A stretch of DNA of 64,000 nucleotides from Arenicola marina (lineage: Eukaryota; Annelida; Polychaeta; Arenicolidae), in assembly GCA_964019135.1 (NCBI GenBank), contig OZ025257.1:23854352-23918351 (forward strand). Direction: 5' to 3'. Below the pieces are notes generated by a model that was not told the origin of the DNA, did no database searches, and saw nothing but the letters and a program-made list of their open reading frames with translations. This document shows positions 12,389 through 23,555 of the stretch, in pieces (positions within the stretch are counted from its first letter, which is position 1; each line of letters begins with the position of its first letter). A program made the translations under genes and the position numbers.

Positions 12389-12610
12389 TCATCCTGTGGC
12401 CCAGTCGGTAGCGTGTACGTCTACTGTCGAGTGCGCTCTGCTAGGCCGGCCCTCGCAGCCGGTGCGTGGTTCGAATCCCACATGAGCATATTTAGAGGTT
12501 TGCGCAGAATAAAGATCCCATGTGTTCCTGCCCATGCAGAGAGCAGGGGGGGGGGGTTACTCCCATAAACATGGCTTCTTCTCTGCCTTGACTGTTCGGT
12601 TTAATTACAT
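12389..12610 (+). mobile_element. tRNA-derived SINE, alternative head
   Basis: The tRNA-like 5' part has an A-box-like TGGCCCAGTCGG at about 12397 and a B box GGTTCGAATCC at about 12468. It is followed by a body (aataaagatcccatgtg, a G run, then ttactcccataaacatggc) that is related to the body of the common SINE of this window (ataaagatcccatgtcc, then gttacccccggggacatggc). The head sequence differs from the common one, so two SINE subfamilies appear to share a body with different tRNA parts. Confidence 0.75.
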
Positions 12611-13177
12611 TCTTCGTAAATATCACATGAAGCGTGTGTGTGAGTATACATACTGGATTTCTTGACGAGCACAACAACATATTCCATTACATGATTGCGA
12701 CTCAACCATTTTTCATACTTGTGTAGCTGCTTTTTCGCTAAATGAATTTGTTTTCCCAACTTAATATGATACCGTAAGACGATCTCAAGAATATGGAAGC
12801 TGGCAGGTGGCACCTGACACTTCTGTTTGCGAACAAAATTCTTTGAAACAAGCAAACACTGAGTATTTAAGCGAGTAATCTGTCGCAATATTTCCTAATA
12901 ATAATTGCAGTTCTTTTAGATGAAATAACAATTCCACCAAGATAAAAACTTGTCCCAGAATGTTCTCGCCATAGGGTAAGATATAACCCTTCGGATGGTC
13001 GTATCTGTTCCATTACAATAATCAGGTCGACCTTTCGTATTGTCGCGATATGCTCTGCAGATCTTAAAGCGTTCCACATAACGCAATATAGTCTGTAATT
13101 TTTTGTATTACCAACCTCTTCCCCGTGTCAAATATGTATATTTCTGTCTTTAATTTAAATTCTGAAAGTCTATGGGC
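12611..13177. other. No gene seen
   Basis: Unique-looking intronic sequence; ORFs on the minus strand (12601-12888) show no family resemblance. Confidence 0.55.
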
Positions 13178-13458
13178 TATGCGGAGAGAAGCAATTTGGT
13201 CACCGGAGTAGAAGTTGGTGGCCGGCTTTATATCCCTGCGTGCCTGTTTGCTGTTCGGTATTTTTTGGGTATGATGTCGAAACCGCGGTTCGCTATCACG
13301 TCCGCGCGCGATGTAAATAAACCGCGCAGTTTTATGTTGAAATTGTTGTTTTACAGACTCTCAGAGATAGAAAACATACATGCATCATAATTTTGAGATA
13401 CTTTTATTCTAAAATGTAAAAAATCTAAGATGGCGCATGTAAGTATATTGCTTTAAAC
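13178..13458 (+). repeat. Dispersed repeat, copy 2
   Basis: Second copy of the element at 9980-10257, same orientation, with small indels (for example near tactttta). Confidence 0.85.
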
Positions 13459-13642
13459 CAACCAACTAACCGTGAAAATAATGTCGGCGAAAGTACCCAT
13501 ATACAGTCTCCTTCAGAACACCATTAAAAGTGTTTTTCATTCACGATCCAGGCTCCATGACCTCATATTCCCAATACGGATGCGAGTCCAGCTGTTCAGA
13601 TCCGGAACAATGAATTTTAGAAATGGGTGGCATGAAACCCAG

Positions 13643-13851
13643 GTTGGTTGGTTGTATATTCCGGACGCTTTAACCACCTTTGGTCATACTGCGTCAATGG
13701 AATACGGAGGGGAGTGTGAAGCCATGCCCCGGGGGTAACCCTCGTACTCTTTGAGAAGAAGGACATGGGATCTGTATCCTGCGACCACACAGACACGGCC
13801 ACAGCAGGGCGCGAACCATCGATCCACGTGCCGTTAGGCTTTCAGGTGGCC
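13643..13851 (-). mobile_element. tRNA-derived SINE, head-truncated
   Basis: It runs from the 3' end (ggttggttgtatattc) through the body and the B box region (gaaccatcgatccacgtgcc on the plus strand) to ttcaggtggcc, and stops before the A box. The family consensus is about 250 bp with A box TAGCTCAGTGG and B box GGTTCGAGCCC. Confidence 0.85.
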
Positions 13852-14164
13852 CTTGAAACCCAGATACAGGTGCCTGGCTTCGAGCCAAGAGCCTATGGCA
13901 GCTCAGTTTCCTTACCAACTAGTCAAGGGAGTGAAGGAGTGAAGAGATGTCTATTACGCCACGTAATAGCAAATCACCCGACCCAAGCATGCCAGACACA
14001 AACTAAGCCACACTAAATCTCGACCCGCCAATCCGTCCTCCCCTCCTCCGCCTTTCCCTCTCCTCCCGCTTTGACCCGCCTTGGTTGGACGTCCCTACGT
14101 TGGTTGGCGGAGTGGGAAGGCGGGTCCCCAGCATATATCCCGGTGACATAACTGAGACATGAGG

Positions 14165-14615
14165 GAGTGGATGGGTGTGTGGGTGTGGGTGTGGGTGTGG
14201 GTGGAGGTGGAGGTGTGGGTGTGGGTGTGGGTGTGGGTGTGGGTGTGGGTGGAGGTGTAGGTGTGGGTGTGAGTGTGGGTGTGGGTGTGGGTGGAGGTGC
14301 GGCTGGAGGTGTGTGTGTGGGTGTGGGTGTGGGTGGAGGTGGAGGTGTGGCTGTGGGTGTGCGTGTGGGTGTGGGTGTGGGTGTGAGTGTGGGTGTGGGT
14401 GTGGGTGGAGGTGTAGGTGTGGGTGTGAGTGTGGGTGTGGGTGGAGGTGCGGGTGGAGGTGTGGGTGTGGTGTGGGTGGAGGCGGAGGTGTGGCTGTGGC
14501 TGTGGGTGTGGGTGTGGGTGTGGGTGTGCGTGTGGGTGTGGGTGTGCGTGTGGGTGGGGGTGTAGGTGTGGGTGTGGGTGTGGGTGTGGGTGTGGGGGTG
14601 GGTGGCGCTGGGGTG
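14165..14615. repeat. GGGTGT hexamer array
   Basis: About 450 bp of gtgggt units with regular interruptions (gtggaggt, gtgcgt, gtgagt). It is G-rich on the plus strand and CACACCCA on the minus. Repetitive ORFs of up to 216 codons on both strands are composition artefacts. Confidence 0.95.
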
Positions 14616-14635
14616 GGGGTGAAGTACGCCGCGGT

Positions 14636-14720
14636 ACTCGACTGCCATCGGTTGGGGGTTCAAGCCCCCACTCGTGTCTGAGGCCGGTCCATCCTTTCCA
14701 TCTCCCTAGCTCACGCCAGG
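14636..14720 (+). repeat. tRNA-like head fragment
   Basis: Contains ggttgggggttcaagccccc, a T-arm/B-box-like element, with a preceding cgactgccatc anticodon-side remnant. It looks like a SINE head fragment and not a functional tRNA: no complete acceptor stem is visible. Confidence 0.45.
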
Positions 14721-15269
14721 CCGGGGGGTTGATTCGCTCACTAAGCCCGGTTTAGCCCAAGCTCGCGCAACGGCGGCCTGAGACAACCCTCTGGTCACCC
14801 GTAACCACAGACACGTGGTCACAGGGGTCAAGGCCACCCCTTTTCGCCACCCTAATTGGGCGTATCCCTTCCAGCACTTAAGGCCCAAAGCCCCCCCCCC
14901 CACCCCAGCCGACCCCCCAACGCCCTCCCGCCACCCTCCTTGGCGGGTTCAAGGTCATAAACAACAAGACGTCTCAACAGACGTCATCCAGACTCCACCC
15001 ACCCACCAACCCCTACCTCGCCTCGCCCCGTTTGATCTCAGAGAAAGGCCAGGGGGAGGGGAGTGTGGGGGGGACAATCGATGTCTTCCGCTGACACCCC
15101 AGGGCGGCGCCCCACGCTCCGACGTCGGAAGTGAATTACCCTTCTGGCGTCCCACAAAAACAAATCCTCACTTATCACGGCTCGCAGACACCCGTCGACG
15201 GCGACATCAATCGCATTTACGTGCGCGACTGACAAAGCCCGGGTCCAGAGCTGCCAGGATTATCAGCAC
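14721..15269. other. No gene seen
   Basis: GC-rich intronic sequence with C runs at 14888-14902. The 219-codon ORF overlapping it runs into the next minisatellite and lacks a recognisable domain. Confidence 0.5.
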
Positions 15270-15398
15270 CCAGCGCCATATCCAATCTCCAGGTACCACC
15301 GCCATCCCCAGCGCCATCTCCAATCTCCAGGTACCACCGCCATCCCCAGCGCCATCTACAATCTCCAGGTACCGCCATCCCCAATCTCCAGGTACCAG
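15270..15398. repeat. 38-bp minisatellite
   Basis: About 3.5 copies of a unit with ccatctccaatctccaggta and ccaccgccatccccagcg. Confidence 0.9.
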
Positions 15399-15399
15399 G

Positions 15400-15928
15400 G
15401 ACGTCAGTGGGATAGTTCAGTGGGTTAAGGCGCTCAATGCTAGAGCGCCCGCATTGAGCGCCCTGATCACCTAACGGCACCTGGGGCAGTACGCATAATC
15501 CCCTCGTAAATTACGTACACAAAGTGCATCTTCGTCTTAGCCTTCGTCTCAGAAAGTGGTGAAGAAATCTTCTTCAATATAATTTGTACACTTTCTTAAT
15601 TCAGAAAATCCACTTCTTGGGTAGCTACTTCACAGCTATGTAGCTATAGCTATGTATTTTGAACCCGATAATCGCTCGACCAATCTTCCACTTAGCGCTA
15701 AGTCCAGTGGCGTAGCCTAAGTGGCGATTATGAATACGGCCCCTGGATCGGTGGTTCGCGCCCCGCTGTGGCCATGCCTGTGTGGTCGCAGGATGAAGAT
15801 TCAATGTCTCTCTTCGCAAAGAGTAGGGGGTTAACTCTGTGGATATGGCTCCACTCTCCTTTCCTTCTCCCATTGACACGATATGGCCAGAATTTCTAAA
15901 AAGCGTCCTGAATATACAACCAACCAAC
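15400..15928 (+). mobile_element. tRNA-derived SINE interrupted by a MITE
   Basis: The head at 15400-15482 has the A-box-like gatagttcagtggg and reaches cctaacggcac. The body resumes at 15744 with tggatcggtggttcgc and continues to the 3' end aatatacaaccaaccaa at 15928. The 261 bp in between is a separate inserted element. Confidence 0.85.
15483..15743 (-). mobile_element. MITE-like element nested in SINE (copy 1)
   Basis: Ends with atgaatacggcccc and starts with the diverged inverted counterpart ggggcagtacgcat. Inside, it matches in reverse complement the element at 39512-39732 (ataatcgctcgaccaatctt, ctttcttaattcagaaaatc). It has terminal inverted repeats and no coding capacity, so it is non-autonomous. 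The target duplication is at most 1-3 bp and cannot be fixed exactly. Confidence 0.75.
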
Positions 15929-16032
15929 TATCACAGAATGGATGGACGACTATCAAAGAGTGAATCGCTGACTGTTACGGCATTACATGCACAAAATGAC
16001 ACCCTGGCTCCTATACAATCGATAGATGATAG

Positions 16033-16280
16033 GGTGTGGGTTGTATATTAAGGACGCTTTAACCACTTTTGGTCATACGGGGAAGGAAGGGAGAGTGGAG
16101 CCATGTCCCCCGGGGTAACCCCCTACTCTTTGCGAAGAAGGGCATGGGATCTTTATCCTGCGACCACACAGACATGACCACAGCGGGACTCGAACTATAG
16201 ATCCACGTGTCATTAGGCTCTCAGGTGGCCAGAGCACTCAAGGCGAGCGCTCTAACCCACTGGCTACCGGGACGGCCCCC
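16033..16280 (-). mobile_element. Full-length tRNA-derived SINE with target duplication
   Basis: Complete copy. On the minus strand it starts with the GGGGGCCGTCCCGGTAGC head and ends at the gttgtatatt tail side. It is flanked by exact 14-bp direct repeats TCGATAGATGATAG (16019-16032 and 16281-16294), the expected mark of retroposition. Confidence 0.9.
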
Positions 16281-16368
16281 TCGATAGATGATAGATCATA
16301 CAGGGTGAATTGGTGACAACTATGATGAATTAATTCAAGGCATCACACAACAACGAGCATGCCAGTGT

Positions 16369-16432
16369 CAGTAGGGGGTTGCCCCCGGGGACATGGCTCC
16401 ACTCTCCCTTCCTTCTCCCATTGACGCGACAT
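16369..16432 (+). mobile_element. SINE body fragment
   Basis: 64 bp matching the body (agtagggggttgcccccggg, then catggctccactctcc) without head or tail. Confidence 0.8.
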
Positions 16433-16673
16433 GTTATCCAGCGGATAAAATGGAAATTAATGACCACACCGACCGTGCAGGTGCCATTGACATTGCTAAA
16501 GATGAAAGCAGATTGAGTGAAATTATGAAGAGGTATTAATGAGTAGCAAATACCTAAGTACTCCTGCCCGAAAACTGAGCTAACGGCGGGGTATCCCCGT
16601 CAAGTATGTATCCAGAAGCCAACGGCTTTGATGCACATGCCACGGCTGTCTCCCTGTAGATATAGCACAGCGA

Positions 16674-16873
16674 NNNNNNNNNNNNNNNNNNNNNNNNNNN
16701 NNNNNNNNNNNNNNNNNNNNNNNNNNNNNNNNNNNNNNNNNNNNNNNNNNNNNNNNNNNNNNNNNNNNNNNNNNNNNNNNNNNNNNNNNNNNNNNNNNNN
16801 NNNNNNNNNNNNNNNNNNNNNNNNNNNNNNNNNNNNNNNNNNNNNNNNNNNNNNNNNNNNNNNNNNNNNNNNN
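16674..16873. other. Assembly gap (200 N)
   Basis: Exactly 200 undetermined bases. ORFs running through it are meaningless. Confidence 1.
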
Positions 16874-17144
16874 TTTGATCGGCTTATGTGTACTACTATA
16901 CGGTAGCATGGAACAGTAATAAGGAAGTGCTTCACAAGATTATAACCCACAGGGTTTACGTAAAAAGGCAGACTTTAGCCGGTATTTGTCTTCATTGCTC
17001 AAGAGAAAAGAAAAGAAATCGGGAGAGAACGTAAGAAGGTTACTAAGGGATTTTTGCCCCGTGAATTGACACCACATTGTCGCAAGCGACGCATTTTTCC
17101 GGATTGAGTTGAGAAAGAAAACCTGCTGGCCACTTTGACAGTCA

Positions 17145-18975
17145 TCGGACGTCGCGCCTGGCCACCGTGACAGCCATCGAACGCCGCGCCTGGTGACATT
17201 GACAGCCATCGAACGCCGCGCCTGGCCACCTTAACAAGTCATCGAACGCCGCGCCTGGTGACATTGACATCCATTGGACGGCGCGCCTGGCCACCTTGAC
17301 TAGTCATTGAGCGCCGCGCCTGGTGACATTGACAACCATTGGACGGCGCGCCTGGCCACCTTGACTAGTCATTGAACGCCGCGCCTGGCCACCTTAACTA
17401 GTCATCGAACGCCGCGCCTGGTGACATTGACAGCCATTGGACGGCGCGCCTGGCCACCTTGACTAGTCATGGAACGCCGCGCCTGGCCACCTTAACTAGT
17501 CATCGAACGCCGCGCCTGGTGACATTGACAGCCATCGAACGCCGCGCCTGGTGACATTGACAGCCATTGGACGGCGCGCCTGGCCACCTTGACTAGTCAC
17601 TGAACGCCGCGCCTGGCCACCTTAGCTAGTCATCGAACGCCGCGCCTGGTGACATTGACAGCCATCGAACGCCGCGCCTGGTGACATTGACAGCCATTGG
17701 ACGGCGCGCCTGGCCACCTTGACTAGTCATTGAACGCCGCGCCTGGCCACCGTGACAGCCATCGAACGCCGCGCCTGGCCACCGTGACAGCCATCGAACG
17801 CCGCGCCTGGCCGCCGTGACAGCCATCGAATGCCGCGCCTGGCCACCGTGACAGCCATCGAACGCCGTGCCTGGTGACATTGACAGCCATCGAACGCCGC
17901 GCCTGGTGACATTGACATCCATTGGACGGCGCGCCTGGCCACCTTGACTAGCCATTGAACGCCGCGCCTGGCCACCTTAACTAGTCATCGAACGCCGCGC
18001 CTGGTGACATGGACAGCCATTGGACGGCGCGCCTGGCCACCTTGACTAGTCATTGAACGCCGCGCCTGGCCACCTTAACTAGTCATCGAACGCCGCGCCT
18101 GGTGACATTGACAGCCATTGGACGGCGCGCCTGGCCACCTTGACTAGTCATTGAACGCCGCGCCTGGCCACCTTAACTAGTCATCGAACGCCGCGCCTGG
18201 TGACATTGACAGCCATCGAACGCCGCGCCTGGTGACATTGACAGCTATTGGATGGCGCGCCTGGCCACCTTGACTAGTCATTGAACGCCGCGCCTGGCCA
18301 CCTTCACTAGTCATCGAACGCCGCGCCTGGTGACATTGACAGCCATCGAACGCCGCGCCTGGTGACATTGACAGCCATTGGACGGCGTGCCTGGCCACCT
18401 TGACTAGTCATTGAACGCCGCGCCTGGCCACCTTAACTAGTCATCGAATGCCGCGCCTGGTGACATTGACAGCTATTGGACGGCGCGCCTGGCCACCTTG
18501 ACTAGTCATTGAACGCCGCGCCTTGCCACCTTAACTAGTCATCGAACGCCGCGCCTGGTGACATTGACAGCCATCGAACGCCGCGCCTGGTGACATTGAC
18601 AGCTATTGGACGGCGCGCCTGGCCACCTTGACTAGTCATTGAACGCCGCGCCTGGCCACCTTAACTAGTCATCGAACGCCGCGCCTGGTGACATTGACAG
18701 CCATCGAACGCCGCGCCTGGTGACATTGACAGCTATTGAACGGCGCGCCTGGCCACCTTGACTAGTCATTGAACGCCGCGCCTGGCCACCGTGACAGCCA
18801 TCGAACGCCGCGCCTGGCCACCGTGACAGCCATCGAACGCCGCGCCTGGCCACCTTAACTAGTCATCGAACGCCGCGCCTGGTGACATTGACAGCCATCG
18901 AACGCCGCGCCTGGCCACCTTGACTAGTCATTGAACGCCGCGCCTGGTGACATTGACAGCCATTGGACGGCGCGT
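17145..18975. repeat. Higher-order minisatellite, 32-33-bp monomers, about 98-bp trimer
   Basis: About 56 monomers that share a cg(a/g)acg(c/g)cgcgcctgg core. Three types alternate: one with gtgacattgacagc, one with attggacggcgcgcctgg followed by ccaccttgactagt, and one with ccaccttaactagt. The order A-B-C repeats as a trimer near 98 bp, with insertions of extra A units and of a ccaccgtgacagc type. It is CpG-rich, and the B monomer carries GGCGCGCC. Confidence 0.93.
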
Positions 18976-19679
18976 CCTTACACTGTAAAAAAGTCCGCAA
19001 AATTTGGTTAAGAATTTAGGAATTTACACTGTAAGTTAAGCAATTCTCAAATCGTTCTCAAACCGGTACGAAATATACACTCCGAACCCGAAACAAACTG
19101 TGTGAAATAGAATAAGCCGACACGAAACCCACGTAATGCAACCAAACAATAAGGTCAGGAAAATGACTTTCCTTCCAAATATACTTATAATATATGATAT
19201 GCAAACGCCACGAAATGCCCCAGTGTGAACCAGACAGGATATGGACGTTATGCAACAGGACCGGGATTCTGCCCGGTATATCAGCATTGGATACCCATAG
19301 ACAAGCACGTATACAAAACTGGCGATGGGCTATGGGTACCTGCAAATGTCAGATGCAAATGCTGGTGTTTGCGGATGGAAATCCTCCCAGAAGTGGATTG
19401 AAAAAACAAGCGATATGACCGAGGAGCAATAACGCTGACGGTGTGGTAGAGATGTTGGTAGCGGGTGATGAAATGGTGATCTCATAAACCAGACACGACC
19501 AACAATATATCTAATATAAATCGTTGCAATTTGGCAAATATTACCAAAAAAACGGGGCAGAAATAATGCCATAGGAAACGCCAAACGATGGCGAACTACG
19601 AACCCCTGTTGACATTATAGACGGCTTCGGGAGACTCTGACCTCCCACGGGGCTGACCCATCGACCGTCCCTCTACACT
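18976..19679. other. No gene seen
   Basis: Unique-looking sequence; short ORFs on both strands show no family resemblance. Confidence 0.55.
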
Positions 19680-20075
19680 TCAGTCCCTCCACATCACCAT
19701 CCCATCCTCCACCCCTCTCCCCTCCAGGATCCTCTACCCTACACCCACCCCCCTCCTCGTCCAGCATCCCCTATACTACACCCACCCCCCTCCCCTCCAG
19801 CATCCCCTATCCTACACCACACCCCCTCCCCTCCACCATCCTCTACCGTACACCCCACCCCCCTCCCCTCCAGCATCCCCTACGCTAATCTCACCCCACT
19901 CCCCTCCACCATCCTCTACCCTACACCCCACCCCCTCCCCTCCAGCATATCCTACCCTAATCTCACCCCCTCTCTTCCACCATCCTTTACTCTATCCCCG
20001 CACCCCCTCCCCTTCACCATCCCCTAGCCTACCCCATACGCCCACCCCCATCCCCTTCACCCCTCCCCCCCCCAC
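19680..20075. repeat. C-rich degenerate repeat
   Basis: About seven diverged copies of a roughly 55-60-bp unit (ctccaccatcctctacccta and caccccctcccctccagcat). Confidence 0.8.
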
Positions 20076-20205
20076 CACGTCCTTGTTTATTCGGCCGCGG
20101 CATAAACGAGGGTCAGACACCTGTGTCATCCACATTATAGACACGTCCGTCTGGCCAGCAAGCGCCCTCCCCGCCTCTTGTCATTTCACGCCTGTCTGCC
20201 GCCCC

Positions 20206-20325
20206 AGCCCTGCTCGCTTAGTGCTGCTTCTTGCTTTCATCAGCCCTGCTTGCTTATTGCTGCTTCTTGCTTTCATCAGCCCTGCTTGCTTACTGCTGCT
20301 TCTTGCTTTCATCAGCCCGTCTCGC
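20206..20325. repeat. 36-bp repeat, three copies
   Basis: Three copies of a unit with cagccctgcttgcttactgc and tgcttcttgctttcat, directly next to the 17-bp array. Confidence 0.9.
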
Positions 20326-23300
20326 CTTCCCGGTCAGTCCCTGCCCGCCTTCGGTCCCTGCCCGCCTTCGGTCCCTGCCAGCCTTCGGTCCCTGCCTGCC
20401 TTCAGTCCCTGCCCGCCTTCAGTCCCTGCCCGCCTTCAGTCCCTGCCTGCCTTCAGTCCCTGCCTGCCTTCAGTCCCTGCCTGCCTTCGGTCCCTGCCTG
20501 CCTTCAGTCCCTGCCTGCCTTCAGTCCCTGCCTGCCTTCAGTCCCTGCCTGCCTTCGGTCCCTGCCTGCCTTCAGTCCCTGCCTGCCTTCAGTCCCTGCC
20601 TGCCTTCAGTCCTTGCCTGCCTTCAGTCCCTGCCTGCCTTCGGTCCCTGCCCGCCTTCAGTCCCTGCCTGCCTTCAGTCCCTGCCTGCCTTCAGTCCCTG
20701 CCTGCCTTCGGTCCCTGCCTGCCTTCAGTCCCTGCCTGCCTTCAGTCCCTGCCTGCCTTCAATCCCTGCCTGCCTTCAGTCCCTGCCTGCCTTCAGTCCC
20801 TGCCTGCCTTCAGTCCCTGCCTGCCTTCGGTCCCTGCCTGCCCGCCTTCGGTCCCTGCCTGCCTTCGGTCCCTGCCTGCCTTCAGTCCCTGCCTGCCTTC
20901 AATCCCTGCCTGCCTTCAGTCCCTGCCTGCCTTCAGTCCCTGCCTGCCTTCAATCCCTGCCTGCCTTCAGTCCCTGCCTGCCTTCAGTCCCTGCCTGCCT
21001 TCAGTCCCTGCCTGCCTTCAGTCCCTGCCTGCCTTCGGTCCCTGCCTGCCTTCGGTCCCTGCCTGCCTTCGGTCCCTGCCTGCCTTCAGTCCCTGCCTGC
21101 CTTCAGTCCCTGCCTGCCTTCAGTCCCTGCCTGCCTTCAGTCCCTGCCTGCCTTCAGTCCCTGCCTGCCTTCAGTCCCTGCCTGCCTTCGGTCCCTGCCT
21201 GCCTTCGGTCCCTGCCTGCCTTCAGTCCCTGCCTGCCTGCCTTCAGTCCCTGCCTGCCTTCAGTCCCTGCCTGCCTTCAGTCCCTGCCTGCCTTCAGTCC
21301 CTGCCTGCCTTCGGTCCCTGCCTGCCTTCGGTCCCTGCCTGCCTTCGGTCCCTGCCTGCCTTCGGTCCCTGCCTGCCTTCGGTCCCTGCCTGCCTTCAGT
21401 CCCTGCCTGCCTTCGGTCCCTGCCTGCCTTCAGTCCCTGCCTGCCTTCAGTCCCTGCCTGCCTTCAGTCCCTGCCTGCCTTCGGTCCCTGCCTGCCTTCG
21501 GTCCCTGCCTGCCTTCGGTCCCTGCCTGCCTTCAGTCCCTGCCTGCCTGCCTTCAGTCCCTGCCTGCCTTCGGTCCCTGCCTGCCTTCAGTCCCTGCCTG
21601 CCTTCAGTCCCTGCCTGCCTTCAGTCCCTGCCTGCCTTCAGTCCCTGCCTGCCTTCAGTCCCTGCCTGCCTTCAGTCCCTGCCTGCCTTCAGTCCCTGCC
21701 TGCCTTCAGTCCCTGCCTGCCTTCGGTCCCTGCCTGCCTTCGGTCCCTGCCTGCCTTCGGTCCCTGCCTGCCTTCGGTCCCTGCCTGCCTTCAGTCCCTG
21801 CCTGCCTTCGGTCCCTGCCTGCCTTCAGTCCCTGCCTGCCTTCAGTCCCTGCCTGCCTTCAGTCCCTGCCTGCCTTCAGTCCCTGCCTGCCTTCAGTCCC
21901 TGCCTGCCTTCAGTCCCTGCCTGCCTTCAGTCCCTGCCTGCCTGCCTTCGGTCCCTGCCTGCCTTCGGTCCCTGCCTGCCTTCAGTCCCTGCCTGCCTTC
22001 AGTCCCTGCCTGCCTTCAGTCCCTGCCTGCCTTCAGTCCCTGCCTGCCTTCAGTCCCTGCCTGCCTTCAGTCCCTGCCTGCCTTCAGTCCCTGCCTGCCT
22101 GCCTTCGGTCCCTGCCTGCCTTCGGTCCCTGCCTGCCTTCAGTCCCTGCCTGCCTTCAGTCCCTGCCTGCCTTCAGTCCCTGCCTGCCTTCAGTCCCTGC
22201 CTGCCTTCGGTCCCTGCCTGCCTTCAGTCCCTGCCTGCCTTCGGTCCCTGCCTGCCTTCAGTCCCTGCCTGCCTTCAGTCCCTGCCTGCCTTCAGTCCCT
22301 GCCTGCCTTCGGTCCCTGCCTGCCTTCAGTCCCTGCCTGCCTTCAGTCCCTGCCTGCCTTCGGTCCCTGCCTGCCTTCAGTCCCTGCCTGCCTTCAGTCC
22401 CTGCCTGCCTTCGGTCCCTGCCTGCCTTCGGTCCCTGCCTGCCTTCGGTCCCTGCCTGCCTTCAGTCCCTGCCTGCCTGCCTTCAGTCCCTGCCTGCCTT
22501 CGGTCCCTGCCTGCCTTCAGTCCCTGCCTGCCTTCAGTCCCTGCCCGCCTTCGGTCCCTGCCTGCCTTCAGTCCCTGCCTGCCTTCAGTCCCTGCCTGCC
22601 TTCGGTCCCTGCCTGCCTTCAGTCCCTGCCTGCCTTCGGTCCCTGCCTGCCTTCAGTCCCTGCCTGCCTGCCTTCAGTCCCTGCCTGCCTTCAGTCCCTG
22701 CCTGCCTTCGGTCCCTGCCTGCCTGCCTTCAGTCCCTGCCTGCCTTCAGTCCCTGCCTGCCTTCGGTCCCTGCCTGCCTTCAGTCCCTGCCTGCCTTCAG
22801 TCCCTGCCTGCCTTCAGTCCCTGCCTGCCTTCGGTCCCTGCCTGCCTTCAGTCCCTGCCTGCCTTCAGTCCCTGCCTGCCTTCGGTCCCTGCCTGCCTTC
22901 AGTCCCTGCCTGCCTTCAGTCCCTGCCTGCCTTCGGTCCCTGCCTGCCTTCGGTCCCTGCCTGCCTTCGGTCCCTGCCTGCCTTCAGTCCCTGCCTGCCT
23001 GCCTTCAGTCCCTGCCTGCCTTCGGTCCCTGCCTGCCTTCAGTCCCTGCCTGCCTTCAGTCCCTGCCCGCCTTCGGTCCCTGCCTGCCTTCAGTCCCTGC
23101 CTGCCTTCAGTCCCTGCCTGCCTTCGGTCCCTGCCTGCCTTCAGTCCCTGCCTGCCTTCGGTCCCTGCCTGCCTTCAGTCCCTGCCTGCCTGCCTTCAGT
23201 CCCTGCCTGCCTTCAGTCCCTGCCTGCCTTCGGTCCCTGCCTGCCTGCCTTCAGTCCCTGCCTGCCTTCAGTCCCTGCCTGCCTTCGGTCCCTGCCTGCC

Positions 23301-23555
23301 TTCAGTCCCTGCCTGCCTTCAGTCCCTGCCTGCCTTCGGTCCCTGCCTGCCTTCAGTCCCTGCCTGCCTTCAGTCCCTGCCTGCCTTCAGTCCCTGCCTG
23401 CCTTCAGTCCCTGCCTGCCTTCAGTCCCTGCCTGCCTTCAGTCCCTGCCTGCCTTCAGTCCCTGCCTGCCTTCAGTCCCTGCCTGCCTTCAGTCCCTGCC
23501 TGCCTTCAGTCCCTGCCTGCCTTCAGTCCCTGCCTGCCTTCGGTCCCTGCCTTCC
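20326..23555. repeat. 17-bp minisatellite, about 190 copies (TTCAGTCCCTGCCTGCC)
   Basis: 3.2 kb of one 17-bp unit, differing mainly at a single A/G site (ttcagtc or ttcggtc), with occasional 21-bp units that carry an extra tgcc and rare cccgcc units. All three plus-strand frames stay open for 1153-1165 codons. This is a consequence of a stop-free unit whose period is coprime to 3, not evidence of a protein. A block of about 522 bp is duplicated near the 3' end (see findings). Confidence 0.97.

Noticed and set aside
14013..14755. Cys/Gly-rich and Thr/Pro-rich ORFs over the GGGTGT array
   Set aside because: Hexamer repeats produce dipeptide-like strings in every frame; there is no biological signal beyond composition.
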